This document shows, in pieces, positions 6,884 through 13,618 of a stretch of 22,679 nt of DNA. The stretch is from JBFXEO01 sp050180015 (GTDB lineage: Bacteria; Bacteroidota; Bacteroidia; Bacteroidales; Tenuifilaceae). The notes below the pieces were generated by a model that had not been told where the DNA came from, ran no database searches, and worked only from the letters and a program-made list of their open reading frames with translations. Each line of letters begins with the position of its first letter. The stretch's first letter is position 1. The translations under genes and the position numbers were made by a program. Where the stretch lies: NCBI GenBank assembly GCA_050180015.1, contig JBFXEO010000018.1:1-22679 (forward strand), written 5' to 3'.

Positions 6884-7550
6884 AATACTTTTGGTAGAGG
6901 ACGACGCTGATTTGGGAAATGTTTTGGCGCAGTTCCTCCAGTTTCAGGGCTATACCGTTACTCTTGCCCGCGATGGTAACGATGGCTGGGGTAAGTTCGA
7001 AGCCTCCACATTCGACCTCTGCATTCTCGATGTTATGATGCCATACAAGGACGGATTTGAGCTGGCCGCCCAGATAAACCGGGAATCACCCAAAACGCCG
7101 TTTATTTTTTTAACGGCAAAGGGCCTGAAGGACGATAGAGTAAGGGGGCTAAAGCTTGGTGCCGATGATTATGTCTGCAAACCCTTTGAGGCTGACGAGC
7201 TGGTTCTTCGGATTCAGAATATTTTAAGGCGTTCCGGCATTGGTGAACCCGACGGATTTGAGCTGGGCGAGTATGTGTTGCATTACAGAGATCTTACCCT
7301 TAGTAGGGGCGATTCGGAGTTTCAGCTAACAACCAAGGAGGCGCAGTTGCTGAAATTATTCATCGGCAATAGAAATAAGCTAATAAAGCGCGAGGATATT
7401 TTACAGGAACTTTGGGGTGAAAACGACTACTTTATGGGCCGCAGCATGGATGTTTTTGTTAGCCGGCTCCGAAAATTCCTAAAAAACGATAGTAGCATTA
7501 ATATCGAAACCGTTCGCGGGGTTGGTTACATTTTAAAAGTAAAACAGTAA
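6870..7550 (+). CDS. OmpR/PhoB-family response regulator (RprY-like)
   Basis: A 226-residue DNA-binding regulator and the partner of the preceding kinase. The receiver domain shows the acidic pair in LLVEDDADL (Asp11, Asp12), phospho-acceptor Asp54 in CILDVMMP, Thr82 in LTAK and Lys104 in CKPF. The winged-helix Trans_reg_C domain begins near residue 127 and includes LTTKEAQLLKLF, LIKREDILQELWGE, the recognition-helix region SMDVFVSRLRKFL and the final hairpin ETVRGVGYIL. Its ATG lies inside the last codons of the kinase gene (14-nt overlap). Family members bind 10-11-bp direct repeats, which fits the GTTAAY repeats at 5380-5407 and suggests autoregulation and control of the divergent secreted protein. 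Confidence 0.95.
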   Translation: MQNPRILLVEDDADLGNVLAQFLQFQGYTVTLARDGNDGWGKFEASTFDLCILDVMMPYKDGFELAAQINRESPKTPFIFLTAKGLKDDRVRGLKLGADDYVCKPFEADELVLRIQNILRRSGIGEPDGFELGEYVLHYRDLTLSRGDSEFQLTTKEAQLLKLFIGNRNKLIKREDILQELWGENDYFMGRSMDVFVSRLRKFLKNDSSINIETVRGVGYILKVKQ

Positions 7551-7703
7551 CCGTAGTTAATTTTGGTTTGATTATAACGCTGCACAAACAGCAATGCAGA
7601 AATCCTTTGCGGGCTGCCGGCATTCTGGTATTCGATATTTCCAATACGCTACGGTAACGTAAAGTTGCTGTCGATAAGTTTTTCATATTTAGTGTCTGCT
7701 AAG

Positions 7704-7736
7704 TTGATGAATTTACGGGTCGATGGCTTAACTTTG
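7704..7736 (+). promoter_or_regulatory. Bacteroidota promoter for phoH
   Basis: TAACTTTG (7729-7736) matches TAnnTTTG exactly. A TTG lies at 7704-7706, with a 22-nt gap that is slightly long. The box predicts transcription starting about 25 nt before the GTG at 7767, which supports that start codon. Confidence 0.55.
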
Positions 7737-7766
7737 TAAAAAATAACATCAAAATAATAGCGTATA

Positions 7767-8726
7767 GTGGGTGAAAGAATTATTCTGATAGAAGGCATAG
7801 ATCCATTGGCCCTTTATGGAGTTAACAACACACGTTACAGTATCATTGCAAATCATTTTCCTAAGTTAAAACTAATTGCCCGTGGTAATGAAATTAAAGC
7901 CATTGGCAACGATAGGTTGATTGATGAGTTGGAGGAAAAAATCAACAGGATGATAGATTTTCACGGGAAATTCGGATACTTAACCGAGACTAACATTCAG
8001 GATTTCTTGGACGATAACTTGGAGTCCATCAGTCAGGCCGAGGAAGATGCCGCCGATGTACTGGTCTATGGCAACCATGGTAAAGTGGTTAAGGCCAGAA
8101 CGGTTAACCAGCGGAAGTTGGTGGAGCTGTACCCTGAGAACGATTTGCTGTTTGCCATTGGGCCTGCTGGTTCCGGTAAAACATACACATCAATTGCCCT
8201 GGCGGTTCGGGCTCTGAGGAATAAGGAGGTTAAACGCATTATTTTAACCCGTCCGGCCGTGGAGGCCGGCGAAAGGTTAGGATTTTTGCCCGGCGATATG
8301 AAGGATAAGCTCGATCCGTACCTTCAGCCGCTATACGATGCCCTGCACGATATGATTCCCGTTAAGAAGCTGATGGAATACATGGAGGATGGGACGGTGC
8401 AAATTGCCCCTCTGGCCTACATGCGCGGCAGAACGCTCGACAATGCTTTTGTAATTCTGGACGAAGCCCAGAACACCACGCTAAGCCAGCTCAAAATGTT
8501 CCTTACCCGAATGGGCAAAAGTGCCAAGTTTATTGTAACTGGCGATATCACGCAGATAGACCTGCCCAGAAAGGAGGATTCAGGGTTGGTTAAAACCATC
8601 AATTTGCTTAACGGTATAAACGATATCGCTGTTACTTATTTTGATACGCGCGATATTATCCGCCATAAGCTTGTAAAGTACATTGTGAATGCGTTTGATA
8701 AGGATGCTGAGCAGAACGGACTGTGA
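7767..8726 (+). CDS. phoH: PhoH-like ATPase
   Basis: A 319-residue cytoplasmic P-loop ATPase of the PhoH (PhoH1) family, linked in other bacteria to RNA metabolism; the exact role here is not shown. A KH-like N-terminal part covers about residues 1-90. The ATPase core has Walker A GPAGSGKT (132-139), TRPAVEAGERLGFLPGD (161-177) and Walker B FVILDEAQNTT (228-238). A sensor-like FIVTGDITQIDLP follows. The start is GTG, chosen because the promoter lies just upstream and GERIILIEGIDP gives a family-like N-terminus; no in-frame ATG is close. purC follows 80 bp downstream in the same direction, a pairing I recall from other Bacteroidota. Confidence 0.95.
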   Translation: MGERIILIEGIDPLALYGVNNTRYSIIANHFPKLKLIARGNEIKAIGNDRLIDELEEKINRMIDFHGKFGYLTETNIQDFLDDNLESISQAEEDAADVLVYGNHGKVVKARTVNQRKLVELYPENDLLFAIGPAGSGKTYTSIALAVRALRNKEVKRIILTRPAVEAGERLGFLPGDMKDKLDPYLQPLYDALHDMIPVKKLMEYMEDGTVQIAPLAYMRGRTLDNAFVILDEAQNTTLSQLKMFLTRMGKSAKFIVTGDITQIDLPRKEDSGLVKTINLLNGINDIAVTYFDTRDIIRHKLVKYIVNAFDKDAEQNGL

Positions 8727-8806
8727 GAAAGGGATTTTTTTAACGATGGTGTAATATTTTTCCGAGTGTTGCTTCTAAAGAATCAGACTAAAAAATAAAT
8801 AGAGAA

Positions 8807-9751
8807 ATGGAAAAAGCGATTGTAAGAACAAATTTTGAGTTCCCCGGTCAAACCTCGGTGTACCATGGGAAAGTGCGCGATGTGTATAACATCAGGAATG
8901 AATTTTTAGTGATGGTTGTAACTGATCGTATCTCGGCTTTCGATGTTATTCTTCCCAGGGGAATTCCCTATAAGGGTCAGGTTCTCAACCAAATTGCATC
9001 AAGATTTCTGGATGCCACGGCCGACATTGTACCCAGCTGGAAAATTGCTATACCAGACCCAATGGTTACTATTGGCCATTTTTGCGAGCCGTTTAAGGTT
9101 GAGATGGTGGTTCGCGGCTATTTAACAGGTCATGCTTGGCGCGAGTATAAAGAGGGCAAACGCACCTTATGCGGTATGCCCATGCCCGATGAAATGCGGG
9201 AACACCAAAAATTCTCGGCACCAATAATAACCCCAACCACCAAGGCCCAGGAGGGGCATGATGAGGATATTTCGCGTGAACAGATTATAGATAGCGGGTT
9301 GGTGAGCGCGCAGGATTACGACCTGCTGGAAAAATATACGCTGGCTCTTTTTGAGCGGGGAACACAGATGGCGGCCAAGATGGGGCTTATACTGGTTGAT
9401 ACCAAGTACGAGTTCGGTAAGAAGGATGGCAAAATTTACCTGATAGATGAGATTCACACACCCGATTCGTCCCGTTACTTTTACGCCGATGGCTATATGG
9501 AACGGCTTAAGAATGGCCAGGAACAGCGTCAGCTCTCCAAGGAGTTTGTGCGTGAATGGTTAATGGCTAACGGGTTTCAGGGTAAGAGCGGGCAGGAAGT
9601 ACCCGAAATGACCTCCGATTTTGTAAATCAGGTAACGGAACGCTATATCGAGCTGTACGAGCGTATTACGGGCGATAAGTTCCAGAAAGCCGAAGGGGCC
9701 GATGTGCTGAAACGCATTGAGCGTAATGTGCTGGAATTCCTGTCGGAATAA
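8807..9751 (+). CDS. purC: Phosphoribosylaminoimidazole-succinocarboxamide synthase (SAICAR synthetase)
   Basis: PurC condenses CAIR with aspartate, using ATP, to give SAICAR in de novo purine synthesis. Recognisable parts are YHGKVRDVYNI, VTDRISAFDVILPRGIPYKG, EMVVRGYLTGHAWREYKEG, ITPTTKAQEGHDEDIS, LILVDTKYEFG and IYLIDEIHTPDSSRY. The length of 314 residues matches the long form (yeast Ade1-like), common in Bacteroidota, rather than the short form of about 240 residues. No other pur gene is in the window, so purine genes are scattered. It may be read together with phoH. The start ATG at 8807 is preceded by an A-rich leader without a clear Shine-Dalgarno site. Confidence 0.97.
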   Translation: MEKAIVRTNFEFPGQTSVYHGKVRDVYNIRNEFLVMVVTDRISAFDVILPRGIPYKGQVLNQIASRFLDATADIVPSWKIAIPDPMVTIGHFCEPFKVEMVVRGYLTGHAWREYKEGKRTLCGMPMPDEMREHQKFSAPIITPTTKAQEGHDEDISREQIIDSGLVSAQDYDLLEKYTLALFERGTQMAAKMGLILVDTKYEFGKKDGKIYLIDEIHTPDSSRYFYADGYMERLKNGQEQRQLSKEFVREWLMANGFQGKSGQEVPEMTSDFVNQVTERYIELYERITGDKFQKAEGADVLKRIERNVLEFLSE

Positions 9752-9783
9752 TATTTGGATGGAGGGATTAAACTGGGGCTTGT

Positions 9784-9803
9784 CCTCTCTTTTTGGGGAG
9801 AGG
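9784..9803. repeat. Small inverted repeat downstream of purC
   Basis: CCTCTC (9784-9789) pairs with GAGAGG (9798-9803) around an 8-nt loop. No T-run follows on the plus strand, so it is a weak terminator at best. The wording resembles the short CCTCTC..GGAGAGG dispersed elements met between genes in many genomes; that comparison is from memory. Confidence 0.35.
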
Positions 9804-10089
9804 TATAGTACGTGAGGGTTTGTTTACTTGAGGTACAAGCGTTTAATTCCATCCGACATGGCAAAAACTTCTTCAATCTACATTTTGAAGATCAATCGGT
9901 TACTCTTACACCGAATTCATTTTATAATACCATTATGGCTGCGAGGCATTAAACCAAAAAAACATTTAGAGTTGTTTCAATTTTGGAATAACTCACGGGT
10001 AATGTGATAGGTTCGTCAATGACCAAGTTATTGATGCCTCCGGATCAATGGCTACAGCGGTTAGTTAACAATGTAAATACTTTGTTTGG
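9804..10089 (+). other. Intergenic stretch with a 46-codon protein-like frame (9812-9952)
   Basis: Between purC and the Omp85-like gene there is no convincing gene. A GTG-initiated frame at 9812-9952 reads like real protein sequence, containing EVQAFNSIRHGKNFF and FEDQSVTLTPNSFYNTIMAARH. It is preceded by a stop four codons upstream and has no recognised homologue. It may be a gene remnant or chance. From 9953 to 10089 the sequence is AT-rich and I see no hairpin or consensus promoter; a near match to a -7 box lies directly before the next start codon. Confidence 0.25.
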
Positions 10090-11445
10090 ATGGAAAAAAT
10101 TTTACCCTTTGCAATCCTATTGATTTGTACAACCCTGGTGTATGCGCAGGATTCCGATGCTAAAAAGGAGGATAAAGTTAAAACAGGCTGGAATGTTGGC
10201 GGGCTCCCGGTTGTTGCATTCGACACTGACTTAGGATTGGAGTATGGTGCCCTGGTAAATTTTTTTAACTATGGTGACGGATCAATTTATCCGCAGTACC
10301 GCCATAATATTTATGCCGAAGTGTCTCGATTTACAAAGGGTAGCGGAATCAACAGGCTATTTTACGACTCCAAGTACCTTATCCCCGGATTGCGCATAAC
10401 CTCTGATTTAGCCTACTTAACGGATAAAACTTACGATTTTTATGGGTACAACGGCTACAAGGTGATTTATAACCCGGACTGGGTTGATGATGGATCCGGC
10501 GATTACCGGAGTCGTGCATTCTATAAGTATGATCGGAAGTTATCGCGTTTTACCACCGATTTACAGGGCAAGTTAACCAACAAACGATTTGGATGGGTTG
10601 CGGGAATTGGCCTGTACAATTTTCAGGTTGATTCTGTTGATATTAATAAGCTTAACAAGGGCAAATCCTCCGGCGACAAGCTACCTCCGGTTGGCGGGGG
10701 ACTTTACCAGCGTTATATTGACTGGGGAATTATTGATCCCGACGAAAAGGACGGCGGTTTTGTTACCTACCTGAAAGCGGGCTTGGTTTACGATACCCGT
10801 GATAATGAACCGAACCCTATGAAAGGGATTTGGACCGAAGCCGTTGTTACGTATGCGCCATCGTTCCTTGGGGTTGGAAAGGAATTTGAACATGCAAAAA
10901 TATCGGTAACCCACCGCCAGTATTTTACGCTGGTACCGGAGCGGTTGTCGTTTGTTTACCGGTTGGGCTATCAGGGAACGCTACTGGGCAAGTGCCCTTT
11001 TTACCTGCAGCCAAACATAACTACACTCTTTCTACGGGGGGCAACCAACGATGGATTGGGTGGTTCAAAGAATCTGAGGGGAATAATCCGTAACCGCGTG
11101 GTGGGCGATGGCATTGCCTACGGCAATTTAGAGTTCCGGTGGAAGTTTGCGAGATTCTACTTTATCAAACAGAATTTTTACCTGTCGCTGAATACTTTTG
11201 TTGATGCCGGTCAGGTTGTTCAGTCCGTTGATGTCGAAAAGAATTTTTCTATTAACGAGTACGATGTAGGGTTAGATGAAAGCGACTACTTTAGCACCGA
11301 TAACGAAACGTTACATGCCAGCTGGGGTGCCGGATTGCGTGTAGTTATGAACCAGAATTTTATTATTGCTATAGATCATGGCAGGGCATTCAAGGAAGAG
11401 GACGGTACATCGGGAACTTATATAGGTTTGAATTTTTTGTTTTAG
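10090..11445 (+). CDS. Omp85/BamA-type outer-membrane beta-barrel protein without POTRA domains
   Basis: The 451-residue precursor has a signal peptide cut after VYA (residue 19) and a polar linker. The rest is beta-barrel sequence ending in LNFLF with a terminal Phe. Landmarks of the Omp85 barrel are GLVYDTRDNEPNPMKG (residues 231-246) and a late LRG (329-331) in the place of the VRGF/Y tip motif. Family members insert or translocate proteins or lipids at the outer membrane, usually through N-terminal POTRA domains. Here the mature N-terminus leaves space for none, so it belongs to the POTRA-less BamA/TamA-like group seen in Bacteroidota, whose substrate is unknown. It stands alone, with gaps of over 250 bp on both sides. 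Confidence 0.88.
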   Translation: MEKILPFAILLICTTLVYAQDSDAKKEDKVKTGWNVGGLPVVAFDTDLGLEYGALVNFFNYGDGSIYPQYRHNIYAEVSRFTKGSGINRLFYDSKYLIPGLRITSDLAYLTDKTYDFYGYNGYKVIYNPDWVDDGSGDYRSRAFYKYDRKLSRFTTDLQGKLTNKRFGWVAGIGLYNFQVDSVDINKLNKGKSSGDKLPPVGGGLYQRYIDWGIIDPDEKDGGFVTYLKAGLVYDTRDNEPNPMKGIWTEAVVTYAPSFLGVGKEFEHAKISVTHRQYFTLVPERLSFVYRLGYQGTLLGKCPFYLQPNITTLFLRGATNDGLGGSKNLRGIIRNRVVGDGIAYGNLEFRWKFARFYFIKQNFYLSLNTFVDAGQVVQSVDVEKNFSINEYDVGLDESDYFSTDNETLHASWGAGLRVVMNQNFIIAIDHGRAFKEEDGTSGTYIGLNFLF

Positions 11446-11681
11446 CCTTTGCCCGATTGCGTGATGCCGATCCCTTCAAGGTTGTGAATTCCTAAAAAAA
11501 GTTAATAAGGCTAAGGTACTTAACTCCAGCAAACCTATAAAATAGATTTGACCCGGAGCGACAAAAACAAACCTGAGGAGGTATCCTCTTTTGGCTTTTC
11601 CAAAGCAACTACGATTGCCGGATTTCTGATTAAATCAGAATGGGTCACGGCCGATTTGGCAAAATGCTTGACCAATCGACA

Positions 11682-11711
11682 TTGGATTTTATGTAGTTTC
11701 TAATACTTTTG
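11682..11711 (+). promoter_or_regulatory. Bacteroidota promoter for the GH73-LysM gene
   Basis: TTG at 11682-11684, a 19-nt gap and TACTTTTG at 11704-11711 match the TTG-N19-TAnnTTTG pattern exactly. The predicted leader is about 17-20 nt to the ATG at 11736. The box contains the upstream TTG at 11709 and so rules it out as the start codon. Confidence 0.7.
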
Positions 11712-11735
11712 CATAAACAAATCCATCATTCTACA

Positions 11736-12662
11736 ATGCAACGGTTGTTAGCTTTTATAATTACAGTAGGCCTGTTTTTTAACGCTTACGGACAATCCAA
11801 GATTACCCGTCAGGAGTATATATCAACATATTCAGGTACTGCCATTAAGCAGATGAAATCGTATGGTGTACCGGCAAGCATTATACTTGCCCAGGGAATG
11901 CTGGAAAGCGATAACGGGAATAGCACCTTGGCGGTGGAGGCCAATAACCATTTTGGCATTAAGTGCCATAAGGACTGGAATGGCCCAACCATATACCATG
12001 ACGATGATAGAAAGCACGAATGTTTCAGAAAGTATAGAAATGCTGAGAGTTCGTTCATGGATCATAGCTTATTCCTTCGCGGATCGCAGCGGTACGCTAC
12101 GCTTTTCGGGTTGGAACCAACAGATTACAAGGGATGGGCCTATGGGTTGAAAGCCGCAGGCTATGCTACCAATCCAAAGTACCCCGAAATGCTGATAAAG
12201 ATTATTGAGGATAACAAGCTCTACGTTTTCGACAAGGGGGTGGATGTTCCCGTGGAATCGCTACAGAAAGGTAACGATATAGATGGCTATACCATCGACA
12301 TATATAAAACCAGGCCAGTTTACAGGCGCAACGGGATTAAGTACGTTGTTGTAAGAGATGGCGATACCTTTGAATCGCTAACCAAGGAGTTAAACTTAAT
12401 GCCCTGGCAGCTATACCGGTATAACGATCTTAACCGGGGCGATAAGCTTACGGCAGGAGAGGAGTTGTACATCCAGCCCAAACGGAACAGGGCCAATAGG
12501 GGAAACATCGTACATACAGTAGAAAATGGCGAAACAATGCACTCCATCTCACAGAAGTATGGCATTAAGCTGAAAAAGTTGTACCGGAAGAATAACATGA
12601 AATTTGGCGATGAACCAGAGGCGGGCCAAACGCTCAATTTACGGAGACGTGTTTCGTACTGA
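11736..12662 (+). CDS. Secreted N-acetylglucosaminidase (GH73) with two LysM domains
   Basis: A peptidoglycan hydrolase of 308 residues. Its signal peptide ends near NAYG (residue 19). The glucosaminidase domain (about 25-165) carries the likely catalytic Glu57 in AQGMLESDNG, followed by NNHFGIKCHKDW and the YGLKAAGYATNPKYPEMLI segment typical of FlgJ/GH73 enzymes. Two LysM modules follow, at about 203-247 (YVVVRDGDTFESL, rather divergent) and 259-303 (HTVENGETMHSISQKYGI), which bind glycan. The frame extends nine codons upstream to a TTG at 11709, but that codon lies inside the -7 promoter box and would spoil the signal peptide, so ATG 11736 is chosen. The HEPN/CBS gene follows 39 bp later and may share the transcript. 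Confidence 0.94.
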   Translation: MQRLLAFIITVGLFFNAYGQSKITRQEYISTYSGTAIKQMKSYGVPASIILAQGMLESDNGNSTLAVEANNHFGIKCHKDWNGPTIYHDDDRKHECFRKYRNAESSFMDHSLFLRGSQRYATLFGLEPTDYKGWAYGLKAAGYATNPKYPEMLIKIIEDNKLYVFDKGVDVPVESLQKGNDIDGYTIDIYKTRPVYRRNGIKYVVVRDGDTFESLTKELNLMPWQLYRYNDLNRGDKLTAGEELYIQPKRNRANRGNIVHTVENGETMHSISQKYGIKLKKLYRKNNMKFGDEPEAGQTLNLRRRVSY

Positions 12663-12701
12663 ACAGGTAAATATGTATAATAGTATTATAAGATTGCGAC
12701 C

Positions 12702-13424
12702 ATGGACAATGCCAGTAAACCAAACTCAGAGGTATTCATTGAGTTGTTTTCCGAGATTGAGCAGAAGCTTAAAACCATTTGTAACGATGAGTTCCATGCC
12801 AACTTTGCCGAGCTGCTCCGTAAGGCCCGGACGCTAAATGCTGTTGTTCATCAGTATGCGTCGGACTTAAAGGAGTTTTCGCAGCTACGGAATGCAATTG
12901 TCCATACTCGCCGTGAGAACTTTATTATAGCCGAACCCCATGCCGATGTGGTAAAAGAAATACGGCATATCCATGCCCTGTTGAGCAACCCCCCTCGTGT
13001 TTCCTCCGCGATGAAGCGGAACCCGTACTATACAACTCCCGATAGCATTATTGTAGATGTTTTGACAACTTTCTCGGAGAAAGGCTTTTTGCGTTGCCCG
13101 GTGGTTAGCAACAATACCATTCTATGCCTGATTACTGCAAAAACAATTTCCCGCTGGCTAACCAGCCAAAAACAGGGTAGTGTCAAAATTGACAGCTCAA
13201 AGGTTTTGGAGCTGCTCCCGTTTACAGAGAGGGAAGATTTTAGCATTGCCGGTGAAAATACCGATTTAGTATCGTTGGTGGGTATATTTAAAAATTCAAT
13301 AAAACGGGGTACATACGTTCAGGCTGTGTTAATAACCAAAAATGGACAGTCCAACAGCCCCCTGGTAGGGATAATCACCCCCAGTGATTTACCATTAATT
13401 ATTGAAAATATCAACAAAGGGTAA
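12702..13424 (+). CDS. HEPN-like domain fused to a CBS-domain pair
   Basis: A 240-residue soluble protein. The N-terminal helical part (about 1-95) contains LRNAIVHTRRENFI. R63 and H68 make the Rx4H motif that marks active HEPN domains, the nucleases of many toxin-antitoxin and defence systems; RNase activity is not shown here. The C-terminal part reads as two CBS motifs: about 100-155 (SAMKRNPYYTTPDSIIVDVL ... LCLITAKTISRWL) and 178-235 (DFSIAGENTDLVSLVGIF ... PLVGIITPSDLPLI). CBS pairs bind adenosyl nucleotides such as AMP, ATP or SAM, so I infer nucleotide-gated control. No antitoxin or nucleotidyltransferase gene is adjacent; the upstream neighbour is the glucosaminidase. The domain calls are by eye; the HEPN call is the weaker one. 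Confidence 0.7.
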   Translation: MDNASKPNSEVFIELFSEIEQKLKTICNDEFHANFAELLRKARTLNAVVHQYASDLKEFSQLRNAIVHTRRENFIIAEPHADVVKEIRHIHALLSNPPRVSSAMKRNPYYTTPDSIIVDVLTTFSEKGFLRCPVVSNNTILCLITAKTISRWLTSQKQGSVKIDSSKVLELLPFTEREDFSIAGENTDLVSLVGIFKNSIKRGTYVQAVLITKNGQSNSPLVGIITPSDLPLIIENINKG

Positions 13425-13540
13425 ATGATGCAGTTAAAGTAAATCCAAGAATAGCGTCTAAAGTTTTAAAATTATCCAGGTGGTTTTTTTCTCCCTTATA
13501 CTTTACTGTAAATTACATATTTTTTAGTGTATGGCTAACG

Positions 13541-13618
13541 TATAACCCTATCAGGGCTAAGAGCCCGGAGAGTTTGTGTAAGGATATGGGCTTGATATAA
13601 CCCAACGGCATAGCCGTT
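13541..13618. repeat. Cluster of short palindromes between convergent genes
   Basis: Three inverted repeats are packed here. CCCT-atc-AGGG (13546-13556) and GGGCT-aag-AGCCC (13554-13566) share the same GGG and so exclude each other. AACGGC-ata-GCCGTT (13604-13618) is perfect, is preceded by CCC and touches the stop codon of the GT51 gene. No T-run follows the arms. They may stop transcription inefficiently from both sides or be REP-like repeats. Confidence 0.45.

Noticed and set aside
11709..11735. TTG start for the glucosaminidase
   Set aside because: The codon lies within the -7 promoter box and would add residues before the signal peptide.
12702..13424. Classical HEPN/MNT toxin-antitoxin pair
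   Set aside because: No nucleotidyltransferase or antitoxin gene is adjacent; the downstream neighbour is convergent and encodes a GT51 protein.
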